Shown: positions 10,913 through 23,400 of the stretch, one piece after another | Numbering within the stretch: position 1 is the first letter of the stretch | Layout: each line of letters starts with the position of its first letter | NCBI RefSeq assembly: GCF_032884065.1 | Contig: NC_088879.1 | Span: forward strand, 21,996,038 to 22,060,037 | Length of the DNA: 64,000 bases | Direction: 5' to 3' | DNA from: Artemia franciscana | Lineage: Eukaryota; Arthropoda; Branchiopoda; Anostraca; Artemiidae | Translations under genes and position numbers: made by a program | The notes under the pieces: model-generated | What the model saw: only the letters and a program-made list of their open reading frames with translations | The model's database searches: none | What the model was told of the DNA's origin: nothing

Positions 10913-11246
10913 AAAGAAAATAATTCGGTATTTCGGGGCTTCTGACATTATTACTCCTTTGCGGAAGTTAGGCTCAAAATTGAAAAAGGATTATATTTTT
11001 TCTCTGGGCCTCTTCCACCTCTTAGTTCGTTTATTTTCCCGTTAGTTTTCACCTGTTTTCGCTTTATAGTTGTGTTATCTCTTAGCAGTTCTTTCGTTAG
11101 TTGAGTTATGGTTGTGGTATATATGTTTTATCGCTCGTATAGTTGTGTTATTTTCAAATTATACTCCATAATAGAGAGGCTCCGAACACCCAGCATTGTA
11201 TGTTAAGCTCTTAATTTGACGTTTTTTTCTAACGTGACCACATTCG
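10913..11246. other. Unassigned sequence between two family A copies
   Basis: It includes several loosely repeated TAGTTGTGTTAT segments (near 11067 and 11139). Nothing else is recognised. Confidence 0.4.
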
Positions 11247-12060
11247 TCCTGCGCCCTTTTCATTGAATTTTTTCCCCCATGGCATATTTCTCCAAGGAAA
11301 GATCCTCCCACATAGCCCCCTCCCTCAACCCTACCCCCAAAACCAAAAAAAAACCTGAAAACGTCTGTACACTTCCCAATAACCATTATTATATGTAAAC
11401 ACTGGTTGAAGTTTGTAACTTGCAACCCCTCCCCCAGGGACTGTGGGGGAGTAAGTCATCCCCAAAAACATAATTATTATGATTTTCGACTATGCTAAAC
11501 AAAATGGCTATTTTGATCCGTTGACTTTGGGAAAAAAATGAGCGTGGGAGGGGGCCTAGATGCCCTCCAATTTTTTTGGTCACTTAAAAAGGGCACTAGA
11601 ACTTTTGATTTCCGTTAGAATGAGCCCTCTTGCGACATTCTAGGACCACTTGGTCGATACGATGAACCCTGGGAAAAAAAAACAAAAAAAAAATAAATAA
11701 ACACGCACCCGTGATTTGTCTTCTGGCAAAAAATGCAAAATTCCATATTTTTGTAGATAGGAGCTTGAGACTTCTACAGTAGGGTTCTCTGATACGTTGA
11801 ATCTGATGGTGTCATTTTCGTTAAGATCTTACGACTTTTAGGGGGTGTTTGCCCCTATTTTCCTAAATAAGGCAAATTTTCTCAGGCTCGTAACTTTTGA
11901 TGGCTAAGACTAAACTTGATGAAACTTATATATTTAAAATCAGCATTAAAATGCGATTCTTTTGATGTAGCTATTGATATCAAAATTCAAATTTTTAGAG
12001 TTTTGGTTCCTATTGAGCCGGATTGCTCCTTAATACAGTTCGTTACCACGAACTGTTTGA
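11247..12060 (-). repeat. Family A repeat, truncated copy
   Basis: It contains the 5' half of the element in reverse orientation, ending in CGTTACCACGAACTGTTTGA at 12041-12060. The palindrome end is missing, with truncation at about 11247. An apparent frame at 11916-12143 is just the antisense of the 5' part of the repeat. Confidence 0.85.
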
Positions 12061-12894
12061 CATATAAAAAGAGCAAAAGTTCAGTAGCCAAGGCAAAATT
12101 TTTTCATTTGTCGCCATTGTTACTATTCATTCTCTTGAAATAAAGAAAGCATTTTAAATTGTTTTAACTGAACTGGGCTGAATATTGAGTATACTAAAAT
12201 TTAGCTTTGTCAATGCTTTTACTTTTTATCAGGCAAATAATAACATCAGGTCACACAAGGGACTCATGTGGACATGAGTGATAAGCACAACAATAATTAT
12301 CTTCATGGCATTTGACGGTGAGTTGACATATAAATGTCTGTTTGCCCGTTTTTTCCACTAATGGTTGTGACTCTTTTAATAACAATTTTGAACGGAACAA
12401 AATGGATATTCAAAACTGTCGATTCGATGGGTTTGAGGAAATGATGGATGTGGTGGTACTGATTACTGTTCAATCAATTTTGACTCTTTAAAAGGACACT
12501 AAAGTTTCAATTTTTAATCGAATGAGCTCCTTTTAAAGTTTTTTCTACAACTCTTTCTATATGAAGCGCCATGGTCAGCAAAAAACAATACATTGCGCCC
12601 ACATCGTTGTTTACTTGGGCAGCTCCTATTTTACTCCCTATGATTGATTGTAATGGATAAGAAACATAGGTTTCAATCTTTAGAAACAGGAAAACTCCAT
12701 ATCACAACTTTAGTTGCATTTCATTTCCATGACTAACAATATTCATAATCATCATTTGGCGAATCAGAGTTGTTGAAGACAGTGTTTGGATATTTTAGAA
12801 GATATATTTTTTATATAGCCTCAAGTCAATTTGACTTTTGTTGGGTAGGGTTTATTTTTTTAGAGAGGAGCCGATATTTAGTATCATGCAGTAG
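12061..12894. other. Intronic sequence with an old family A relic
   Basis: At about 12480-12560, TTTAAAAGGACACTAAAG and AATCGAATGAGCTC resemble the family A block around CACTTAAAAAGGGCACTAGA in reverse orientation, at much higher divergence. The rest is unrecognised. Confidence 0.4.
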
Positions 12895-14652
12895 TCAAAC
12901 AGTTCGTGGTAACGAACTGTAGTAAGGAGCGACCCGGCTCAATAGTAACCAAAACTCTAAAAAATTGAATTTTGATATCAATAGCTACATCAAAAGAATC
13001 GCATTTTAATGCTGATTTTAAATATATAAGTTTAATCAAGTTTAATCTTACCCATCAAAAGTTACGAGCCTGAGAAAATTTGCCTTATTTAAGAAAATAG
13101 GGAGAAACACCCCCTAAAAGTCGTAGGATCTTAACGAAAATGACACCATCAGATTCAGCGTATCAGAGAACCCTACTATAGAAGTTTCAAGCTCCTATCT
13201 ACAAAAATGTGGAATTTTGTATTTTTTGCCAGAAGACAAATCACGGGTGCGTGTTTATTTGTTTGTTTTTTTTTGTTTTTTTTTTGTTTTCTTTTCCCCA
13301 GGGGTCACCGTATCGACCAAGTGGTCCTAGAATGTCGCAAGAGGGCTCATTCTAACGGAAATGAAAAGTTCTAGTGCCCTTTTTAAGTGACCAAAAAAAT
13401 TGGAGGGCATCTAGGCCCCCTCCCACGCTCATTTTTTTCCCAAAGTCAACGGATCAAAATTTTGAGATAGCCATTTTGTTCAACATAGTCGAAAACCATA
13501 ATAACTATGTCTTTGGGGATGACTTACTCCCCCACTATCCCTGGGGGAGGGGCTGCAAGTTACAAACTTTGACCAGTGTTTACATATAGTAATGGTTATT
13601 GGGAAGTGTACAGACGTTTTCAGGGGGATTTTATTTTGTTTGGGGGTGGGGCTGAGGAGAGGGGGCTATGTTGGAGGATCTTTCCTTGGAGGAATCTGTC
13701 ATGAGGGAAGAAAAATTCAATGAAAAGGGCGCAGGGTTCTCTAGCACTACTATAAGAAAACAATGAAAAATAAACATGAAAACGTTTTTTCAAATGAAAG
13801 GAAGAAGTAGCATTGAAACCTAAAACGAACAGAGATAATTACGCATATGAGGGGTTCTAAAAATACTTTAGTATAAAGAGCGAGGTATTTAGGAGGAGAT
13901 AAATACCTTGCTCTTTATGCTAAAGTATTTTTAGTAATTTCAACTATTTATTCTACGGCCTTTCTGATTCAGGGGTCATTCTTAAAGAATTGGGACAAAA
14001 CTTACGATTTAGTGTAAAGAGCGAGGTATTAACGAGGGTAAAAACCCCCTCGTATACATAATAAAAATATAAGGTTATGAAAGTTTGTTATGTAAGTTAA
14101 TTCTTAAGCTACGTGTATTTCTTACTAATAAAAACGTTCATTAAAAATTAAAAGTTCTAGTTGCCATTTTAAGTGACCGAAAAATTGGAGGGCAACTAGG
14201 CCTCCTTCTCCACCCCTTGTTTCTCAAAATCGTCTGATCAAAACTAAGAGAAAGCCATTTAGCCAAAAAAAGAATTAATATACAAGTTTCATTTTAATAA
14301 TTTATGTGCGGAGAGCCAAAACCAAACATGCATTAATTCAAAAACGTTCAGAAATTAAATAAAAAAAACTAATTTTTTTAGCTGAAAGTAAGGAGCGACA
14401 TTAAAACTTAAAACGAACAGAAATTACTCCGTATATGAATTGGGTTGTCCCCTCCGCAATCCCTCGCTCTTTACGCTGAAGTTTGACTCTTTGCCACAAT
14501 TCTACTTTTTAAAACAATTAAAAGCTTTAGCGTAAAGAGCGAGGGATTGCGGAGGGGACAACCCATTTCATATACGGAGTAATTTCTGTTCGTTTTAAGT
14601 TTTAATGTCGCTCCTTACTTTCAGCTAAAAAAATTAGTTTTTTTTATTTAAT
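12895..14652 (+). repeat. Family A repeat, full-length copy
   Basis: It starts TCAAACAGTTCGTGGTAACG with the intact hairpin CAGTTCGTGGTAACGAACTG and ends with the palindrome at about 14365-14640. It is 1.76 kb and the best reference copy in the window. The mid-element hairpin around 13855-13930 repeats the motif AAAGAGCGAGGTATTTA on both arms. Confidence 0.87.
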
Positions 14653-15839
14653 AAGTTTCAGAAGTGGAACGAGAAATTCCTTGAAACTGTAAATAGGAAA
14701 ATACATAAAAATTGTAAAGATGTTTTCAGACCTGAGATAAAGTAATTTCCCCACCACCTTCTTTGACTATTCCTGGATTGAATATATAGTAAACTCACAA
14801 AAAACTTCTGTATAAAGATTATTTAGAAACTTATTAAATCCAAGTTTTACTTATTAAAAGAATTTCTGACTGACACTGTTGTTCATCTCATATGCTTTTC
14901 AACTACTCACTTTTTTAGTTTCAGTAGATCAATGACAAAATATCCTAGTTTTTCATCTATCCTTGTTACATTATGTATCCAAGTTTTTCCCAACCGTATA
15001 ATTTCAAATTTACCCCTCGTGGGAAATTAGAAAACTGAATTGAAGATATTGAGCCCTTCGGCCATGGAGGCAAGCTAAGGACGAAACGTAATTGGTTTGT
15101 GATGAATTTCATATAGTTTTCCAAGTCATCCAGAAAAAGAGTTGCTGAACCACTCAAGGAGAAATAAGATTTTGATGTCCAATATGAGAAGAGAAATATT
15201 CCTAGAGAGAAAACAAAATAATTCTAAGCAACAGTTAATCATCCTTGTAATAAAAAAAAAAACACTTTCAATGCTATAACAATAGCAAGGAAGCCAAGAC
15301 TTCATTTTAGGACAAGAGGGATTAAAGTGCACAAAATATAACAAGTAGCTTTGCATCATAGAGAAGTTGACAAAGTGGATTCCATTCGCCAGAAACGGAG
15401 TCGGCCACGAATAAATTACAGCAGCAGCTATTTGAGAAAACAAAAATCAGAGGAAAAGAAACAACTTCGACATCTTTAACTACAAACATTTCCAAAGAAA
15501 AAACCTTCCATTGTTTCAAAGCAGAGCTGCCTAACTAAAGAGCCACTTGCTATCAATGGTTCTCTTTTTTGGGTCACTTCGAATGGAAAAGGTGGTCGTA
15601 AGAACTTAGAGGGCGCTCAGTTTATTGAAAATTAAAGCTATAGTACCTTTCTAGTGGTTGATAGTGATTAAAGGTCAACCAGTCCCTCTTGCACGTTTTT
15701 GCCTTATCTACTCCCGCAGTCCTACAAGACATCCTATTAAAATTTTGAGACAGAGATTTTATTCAGGATAGTCAAAATATTCCATACATATGCTTTCAGA
15801 GATGGTATTACCCACGGAATCAAATGGGGAAGAAAAACT
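14653..15839. other. Unassigned sequence with a weak family A relic
   Basis: Minus-strand frames at 14966-15519 overlap in different registers and lack recognisable motifs. The segment 15610-15800 has the order of landmarks seen in family A (a CTTTCTAGTGG-like block, TATTAAAATTTTGAGACAG, TTCAGGATAGTC), so it is probably a very old copy. No exon is supported. Confidence 0.4.
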
Positions 15840-16656
15840 TTCCTGAGCTTAGATTATGCTGACGATTTAAGAATTCTAGATGAAACTTTGAGCAAAATGA
15901 ATGAACCTTTAGAGGTTTTGCGAGTTCAAGGTGCTAGAAGAGGCTTGAAAATAAATGTAAGAAGACTAAGTCACAGAGGCAAGGAATAAGTGAAGATAAA
16001 AAGGTGACGCTGGGTAACAAAAGGATTGATTAGGTGGACAGCTTCACTTACCTAGGTAATATTATTAGTAAAGACGATGGGAGCAGTTAAAATGTCAAAA
16101 GTAGAATAGCCAAGGTTCAGTGTGTTTTTTCACATTTAAAAAGTTTGGAAGAATAATAAGATAAGACTGCAAACCAAGATTAGAATATTGGAAGCTACAG
16201 TGATGAAAGTTGTCAAATATGGCTGGGAACCATGGGCGCTCTGAAAAGCGGATGAAGATTTGCTATATATTTTCCAGAGAAATGCCTGTGGATTGTTCTG
16301 GGTACCCGGCTTACTGACCGTATTTCAAACAATAGGCTGCGCGAAAAGTATGGTTCAATCCTGCTTTCTAGGGCTACAATAAGAGAAAGTTTGAGAAGGC
16401 TAGCGCAAGTTCTGCGATGAAGTATGACGGATTTTCAAAGACTGTCCTTTTTAGCCAACCATCTAGGGCTAAACAGAAAGCAGAGCTTCCACGATTGGGG
16501 TGGGAGGATTTCATAAAGAATAATTTCAAAAAAATTAAAGTTTCCTAGGAGGGTGTAAAGAGGGAGGCTTTTAATAGATTGGGATGGAGGAGGAGCGTCC
16601 GTCCTTGTGTTGGCCTCAGGCGGATTGGTTCTGCGATGAGTTGTTAGTAGTAGTAG
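15840..16656 (+). pseudogene. LINE reverse transcriptase 3' relic (RTE-like)
   Basis: Plus-strand translation gives LDYADDLRILDETLSKMNEP, including the catalytic YADD box of reverse transcriptase, then GLKINV, then SFTYLGNIISKDDGS and VKSRIAKVQCVFSHLKKFG, then KADEDLLYIFQRNAC. Near the end are PSRAKRKAEL-like, RLGWEDFIKNNF-like and NRLGWRRSVRPCVGLR-like segments. Stops and frameshifts occur throughout. The 3' end is a (TAG)n tract at about 16638-16660, like the relic at 3367-3755. Only the last ~270 codons remain; the endonuclease and most of RT are absent. Confidence 0.85.
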
Positions 16657-16659
16657 TAG

Positions 16660-19599
16660 TATTACCCCTAAAGTCCTTGGAGCAAGGGCCAGAGACAATC
16701 AAAATTGTCAATTACTTGGACATAGGTTTTATGATGGAAAACAGAGGACCTGTCGCACACTTCATTATCGGAAGATAGTTAGAGAGCCACAAAATGGGTC
16801 AAAAATAATTTTTGTCACTGATAAATGTGGAAATTAGAGCAGTGAGTCCTTGGCCCGCCACAAATAAAAATAAAAAGCCCAACAAAAGGCCAGTAGACTT
16901 GAGGCTCATATTTTAATTTCTTAGCCTCAAGGAACCACAAAGCAAAGGAGAAAATACATACAAGCAAAAACTATATACTTCCCCGAAGCTATGCGCGAAA
17001 AAAGATCAAAAAACTTCTCCCTCTGGCCATTTCTCTAGAAGGGTCATCGTTGAAAACTTCGGAGGGGATTCATTTGACTGAAGAATTAAAAGTTATAATG
17101 ACTTTATAGGGACGAAAAACTAATGAGGACAACTAGTCTCCCTCCTATGTCTTTTTCCACTCCTAAAACCCCCACCATCCCTAACGATGTTTGATCAAAT
17201 TTTTAAGAACACTTTTTTTGTTCAGAAGTTTCTACATGTCCAATAAGTATGCATGTGGGGTGGCCACTATTCTAAGAGCTCCCAGTCCAATTGCCCTAAA
17301 TTAGGCAAATTATCCATGGTTTACTGAAATGTTTTACTAGAAAAGGCAGCCACAAATTGTCTTGGTTGTCCGATGAGGCGTGAACTGTTAGGGATGATTT
17401 GATATGCAACGATTTCTAAAGTTATATTCGATATCTCAGAAATAGCTTGGGAGACCAAATTTGAGTTCAAGGTGGTTTGGAGAGGGGGATAAGTAGACTT
17501 CAAATTTCGTTTTTGGGTGGGGAAACGGTAAATCTAAAGATACTCTGACGCATAGATACGAGTGTCCTGGTCATAGACATAGTATATCTTTAATACCCCA
17601 GGAACAGTTTAAAAGATAAAGTTGAGCATTTATGTTTATTCTGGGGAGGGGGTTCATGCAGATGTCGAAGTGTAACTGGAGAGAGGAGGTAGAGAAGGAC
17701 TATATTATTGTCTAGAATTTGCACAAGAGCATAGAAATTTTAAGCCTACATGGGACTTCTTTTCACCTTGAAGTATCGATATACCACGGAAAGACACTAC
17801 ATAGGTAAATTAAGGTAAAAAAATAAATGAAAAAATCACTGGAATATTACAAGAAAGGTTTTGGAAACCGAACCACGTGGGGTACTGTGAGAAATAAATC
17901 AGCACGCTTATGTGTGTTGCCTAAGGACATTGCCTGAGAGGGAAGTATCATGATGTTAGGGATATGATTGAACTAGTTAAACTAAATAATTGCACTAATA
18001 TTGGGAAAAATCTGTTCCAAATGGGTAGACTTCTTTTCTGGTAAAAGCTCATGGCATCCCATATGATACAATTAGGATGTAAAACAATAGTAACTCAGGC
18101 CAGTGTATATGCTCAGGCAGAACTAATATAGGATGATTTTCATTAGTTTGTTAGCAGGGGTATTCCCAAGATTTTCATAATTTTTTTAACCTTTATTTTC
18201 CTTTGTGTTTATGACGGGTCAGTTGCTATTTAATTCTGAGTAGAAATTGCTAGGCTATATTTAAAAGTTTGTAGATCTTATTGTTGATGTTGTTTTCGCT
18301 GATTTTATTGTTATTATTTGCTCGTATATATTAATTTAATGCAGTTTGACTATCATCATAAGAGGAACAGTTGAGATTAAAATATTGAGATTTTTACAAA
18401 AAAATTATATTCAGTGAAATAAACTTTCCTAACATTGTCGCAAGGACAAGATTTTAGCGCCTTCTACAACTCACCTTTTCCACCCTCCTAGATAGTCTTA
18501 ATTATGTCCAAAAGCAGTAGCTCTTACCTCCCTGGTCCGGAAGAAAGTTGAGATCTCTCAGCCTCTTCTGTCATATGTGTAAATGATGTAATTGCAGCCC
18601 CCCCTCAACTATAAGTTGGATTGCAGCTCTACGAGATTTGTTTCAATTCTAAACCCGAGTTTTACATGAATATGAAATTACAGACAACACATTCAAAACC
18701 AAACGTTTAATAAAAAAAAAAAAAAAAACGTTAAACCTGATAACTTCCCATTATTTTCTATTGCATATTTTTTTTTTAACTTTACTCTAGCTTTTTTAAG
18801 TTGATCATATTTAAGACAAAAAAAAATATACAAAGCCATTGTTCAAAAAAACAATTATATGATGACTACATTATCAGCTGATGGGGTACTCACATAAGAA
18901 ATGAAGAATCCTATAGCCCTTGTCATGAAAGATGGGAGATATTGTCATATCATTGCTAAAACCTTGTTAACTCTCTCCCGCATCCTTTTTTTGTCTTTGG
19001 AAGCCGATCGAAAGTATGGGCACACTTTTTTTTTTACTGACTACTGTATAATAAAGAATATTAGACACAAGAACTTTCAGTGAGGTTGCATGATTCATTT
19101 ATTTCTTTGCCAGTGGCATTTTAAGAAGTCATTCTTAAAAGTAAAATCTTTAAAAAAAAAAGATCGTGCCATCCCTAAATTCAGCTTATTACTCTGTTTT
19201 ACTTTGCTCACAAAACGTTATATATCTGTGTAATTAGTATAGAGTTTCAACAGTCGTCAAGTGCTCTTTTCCGTTAGAAAATAATAGTTACTAGTTTGAA
19301 AAGTGGAATTTTCAGCAGTCATATATAGTCCTCATTATTAAAAAAGCTAGACATAAGAAGTATAGAGATCAAAAGGGCAAAAATTAGTTAAGACTTTTAT
19401 AACTTAAACGCACAAGCTTATAATGGAAATTTCAAGAGAAAATGCCAATTCTTGGTTTATGTAACCGGTTTAGTAATATATTTTTTTTCAGAAGTGATTT
19501 TTAACGACTTTACCCTTAGCTCAAAACCGTTGCAAAAAGGACAATTCATAATTCATGGTGGTTATTTCGTATTTTTTGATAGATCATTCCAATTAGAAT
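16660..19599. other. Large unassigned intronic stretch
   Basis: A diverged family A-like segment may occupy about 17040-17260 (GAATTAAAAGTTATAATGAC, then GAGGACAACTAGTCTCC). The remainder is AT-rich with short A/T runs (for example 18713-18728). None of the open frames, at most 64 codons, has a recognisable motif. Confidence 0.4.
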
Positions 19600-21365
19600 A
19601 GAACAATCACAGGTTAAGCATTTTCAACCACCTAACTCCACCAAAGAGAGCGGATCCAGTCCGGTTACGTCAATCACGTATCTACGAAATTTATGAGCTT
19701 TTGCCAAGATTTCCGGTTTCCCCCTCCAACTCCCCCCAATGTCAAAAGGTCTGGTTGGGATTTGAAATAAGAGCTCTGAGACATGAATTCCTTCTATATA
19801 TCAAATTTTATTATGATCCGGTCACCAGTTCTTAAGTTAAAAATACCTCAATTTCTCGGATTTTTCAAAATTAACCAAGAGAACGGATCCGTAGCAATTA
19901 TTTCAATCTCGTATCTACAACTTGTGCTTATACTTCCAATCAAGTTTCATCCCGATCTCTCCACTCTAAGGGTTTTGCAAGATTTCCGGTTTCCAAGATT
20001 TCTGTTTCCTACCTCCAACCCTCTATGTCGCCGTATCCAATTCGAATTGAAAATGGAGCATCTGAGACACAAGATTCCTCTATATATCGAATTTCACTTA
20101 GATCCGATCACCCATTCGTAAGATACCTCGATTTTCACGTTTTCCAAGAATTCCGGTTTCCCCCTCCAACTCCCTTCAATGTCACCGGATCTGGTCGAGA
20201 TTTAAAATGAGAGTTCTAAAGCACAAGATCCTTCTAGATATCAAATTTCATTAAGATCTGATCATCTGTTCGTAAGTTACAAATACCTCATTTTTCGAAT
20301 TTTTCCGAATTACTCCCCCCCCCTCCAACTCCACCAAAGAGATTGGATCTGGTCCAGTTATGTCCGTCACCTGTCTTGGACTTGTGCTTATTCTTTCCAC
20401 AAAATTTCATCCTGATCTCTCCGCTTTAAGCGTTTTCCGAGTTCCTCCCCCTCCATTATGACACTGGATCCGGTCGAAATTTAAAAAAAGAGCTCTGAGA
20501 AACGATATCCTTCCAAAAATCAGATTTAATCAACATCCGATCACTCCTTCGTAAGTTAAAAATACCTCATTTTTCTAATTTTTCAGAATTAACCCTCCCC
20601 CCAACTCCCCCAAAGAGAGAGGATCCGTTCTGGTTATGTCAATTACGTATCTATGACTTGTGCATATTTTTACCACCAAGTTTCATCCCGATCCCTCAAC
20701 TCTAAGCGTTTTCCGAGATTTTAGGTTCCCCCCTCAATTCCCCCAATGTCACCGGATCCAGTCGGGATTAAAAATAAGAGCTCTGAGACACGATATTCTT
20801 CCAAACTTCAAATTTCATTAAGATCCGATCACTCCTTCGTAAGTTAAAAATACCTCATTTGTTCTAATTTTCAGAATTAACCCCTCCCCCCAACTCTCCC
20901 AAACAGAGCAGATCTGTTCCGGTTATGTCAATCCAAATCTAGGACTTTTGCTTATTTTTCCCACCAAGTTTCATCCCGATCCCTCCATTCTAAGCGTTTT
21001 CTAAGATTTTAGGTTCCCCCCCAACATCACCGGATCTAGTCGGAATTTAAAGGAAGAGCTCTGAGACGCAATATTCTTCCAAACATCGAATTTCATTAAG
21101 ATCCCATCACCCGTTCGTAAGTTAAAAATACTTCATTTTTTCTATTTTTTCCGAATTAACAGACCCCCGACTCCCCACAGATGGTCAAATCGCAAAAACG
21201 ACTATTTCTAATTTAATCTGGTCCGGTCTCTGATATGCCTGTCAAATTCCATCGTCCTAGCTTACCTGGAAGTGCCTAGTGTAGCAGAACCGGGACCAAC
21301 AGACAGACAGACCGACAGAATTTGCGATCACTATATGTCACTTGGTTACCAAGTACCATAAAAAC
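19600..21365 (-). repeat. Family B repeat, inverted copy
   Basis: It consists of tandem ~280-base units whose plus-strand landmarks are AAGAGAGCGGATCC, AAGTTTCATCCCGATC, CTCCAACTCCCCCCAATGTC, GAGCTCTGAGACACGATAT and CATTAAGATCCGATCAC. The end at 21280-21365 has a (CAGA)n-like tract, CACTTGGTTACCAAGT hairpin and TACCATAAAA, the inverse of the starts of the copies at 27003 and 38488. The other end is truncated near 19600. The frames inside (19783-20210) are not conserved as proteins. Confidence 0.85.
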
Positions 21366-21460
21366 ACTTTGATAATAATAATAAATTAAAAAGATTTATG
21401 TCTTATATTGATTCCAAACAAAAAAAAAGTCATTGAGTTTAACTTTATACATCCACAGCA

Positions 21461-22985
21461 ATGATCTTGCAGAAAATTTGCAAGATTTTGAAAAACAGGG
21501 GAAACATCCGATCAGGCAAGTGTTACTTTTCAACTCCTCATCTGGTGATGGATTTAATTTTTAAAATCAACAACAAAGGAATAGGTCTGATCGACAACGT
21601 GGATCAGCATTTACTTTTAGAAAGGTCAATGGGTCGAGGGTATGTCTTTCATTTGGATCGTGTCCTGGAAACTAACCCAACTGGACAACACACCGGTGTT
21701 AATTCTTATGCGGCTTTTCTTGATATTAACTCCCTTTATCCGTCAGCAATGCCTCACTACTGATTTCCGTGTGGAAATTACGAATGTCAGAATAATCCTT
21801 GCGATCCAAGTTTCCACGATATTGCCACTGATGAGAAGAATGGATAATAAGGATGGTTATTAGAAATCAAGGGTGAAATACCAGTGGAACTTCATGATTT
21901 AATAAAGGATTTTGTTTTCCCGTACATAAATAGACCTGTGCCTAGGGATTCATTGAGTCCCACTGATTTTTCTTTGGTAAAGGACTGGAATATGCACTGG
22001 ACATCTTCAAAATAAAAAGCTTTTTGCTAACCCTATCCAGCACAGAATGTTGTCATACATCACGATTTGCAGAGGATGCGTGCAAACGGTATCAAGGTCA
22101 CAAATATTCGTAGAGCGCTCCAGTTTGATCAAAGGCTATATATGAAGACGTTTGTTGACACCTTTGTACGTAAGCACTCTGAAGCCAAAACGATGGTTGA
22201 AAAGGAGATGTTTTAAGCTCATTTTAAGCTCTACCTTCGGTAAGATCTGCAAGAGTGTGCACCATAGGAGTTGTTGTTACAATGTTACTGTCCAAAAAGA
22301 ATGTGCCCGAATTATCGCCGATCCGGCTTTCACATTGTTTACGATCAGAGACTCCAATATAATTCTTTTGCATCCAAAAAAAAGAAGTATAACGTTAAAT
22401 AAAAATACTGCCGTAGGTAGCGCAATTTTAGAAATTTCAAAAGAATGCAGATTGGAATTTAATTAATTGTGTGTAAACTCCAATGGCCTCGGCAAGGTCA
22501 AGCTTAAGTACATTCCGGAGACACAGAATCACTCATTTTAAAAGTTAAAACAGACAATCTGTTGGATGATTGGAAAATGGTGAGCACATTAGCTCTCAAA
22601 TGAGCGACACCAGCTAAGATGAGTCCATTTATCCGGAGCTTCTGAAACACCAGGCCCCAAATAAGTTGTTATTTTTAAAATCTTGATATCCAGTCGTTTG
22701 GTAGCGGGTCCAAAGGTGTGCTATTTGCAAATGCATAATGAGGATATCAAAAAGTAGTCAAAAGGGTGCCTTCGCGCTATGTAAAGAATAATTTTGTCAT
22801 TAATGTTTATAGAAACTGTACAGCGGATAATTTAATTCCAAGAGCACTGGTCATGGCTATTTGTTCTTTAAAATACTAAAACTACTCAGTTAGAGTTGAG
22901 AAAATGGCCATGTCAGCCGTATTGGACAAAGTCTATGTGTGTGTGGACGGTATGAGAGTACTATAACACGGCCACTACCTTACTT
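21461..22985 (+). pseudogene. Type-B DNA polymerase relic (Polinton/Maverick-like)
   Basis: The frame from 21461 contains FLDINSLYPSAMPHY, the motif A signature (D-x-N-S-L-Y-P) of protein-primed family B DNA polymerases. Further fragments follow collinearly over 1.5 kb: motif B-like KLILSSTFGK (about 22215-22245), a LNKNTAVGSAILEISK segment, motif C reading GDTESLIL (Asp replaced by Glu, about 22517-22540), and a C-terminal KMAMSAVLDKVYVCVDG. At least four stops (21761, about 21845, near 22016 and later) and several frameshifts break it. Such polymerases replicate Polintons/Mavericks and related virus-like elements. The N-terminal exonuclease part is absent, probably cut off by family B ending at 21365. 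It is dead and lies inside a Dscam intron. Confidence 0.82.
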
Positions 22986-23047
22986 CAGATTAAGACGTAT
23001 GTCTAGCGTACAGACAACGTCTCGGTCTGAACAAAATTCAATAATTA

Positions 23048-23400
23048 ATGGGAGGAGGGTCCCTTTTTTCTATCCCAATGGGTTTTTTTATCAGTCTTTT
23101 TGTCAGCAGTGTGTTTACAGTGTTATTATATGTAATGTTTTGTTTATTTACTTTTTTATTGCAAGGCGGAAACGTTCTTAATATTACAGAACTTCACGTT
23201 TCTTGCCCTCACACCAGTCTGCCTCTGCCCAGGGCTTGGCCTTTCGCTACCGCAAAGGCTTCCTCGTCTCTAGGCCACTCAACTCCTTCCGGGAAATCAA
23301 ATGCCCTTACGGCCCCCAGACAGGAATTGTAAATTATCTAATTGGTCCATTTAACATCCAGAAATTTATCACTGGGAAAGGGTGGAATGTTTGGTCATGA
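23048..23400 (+). pseudogene. Possible YqaJ-like nuclease fragment
   Basis: A frame at 23203-23400 reads GFLVSRPLNSFREIKCPYG. The EIKCPY core preceded by a GFL-x3-P stretch resembles the catalytic motif of YqaJ/lambda-type alkaline exonucleases, where Glu and Lys bind metal or substrate. In a second, overlapping frame from 23048 there is a hydrophobic run (FFISLFVSSVFTVLLYVMF) that could be chance. It sits just after the polymerase relic and could be part of the same virus-like element. Evidence is a single motif, so this is tentative. Confidence 0.35.

Noticed and set aside
11916..12143. Recurring MMKLIYLKS-type frame seen in several places (also near 35508, 41933, 55371, 63179)
   Set aside because: It is the antisense of the family A 5' region. 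Frames end at different places and differ between copies, with no sign of codon conservation.
13374..13589. Recurring Pro/Lys-rich frames (also near 11389, 36072, 41390) with a LLPHSPWGRG-like phrase
   Set aside because: This is repeat-derived sequence of family A, open in some copies and closed in others. There is no start conservation and no domain.
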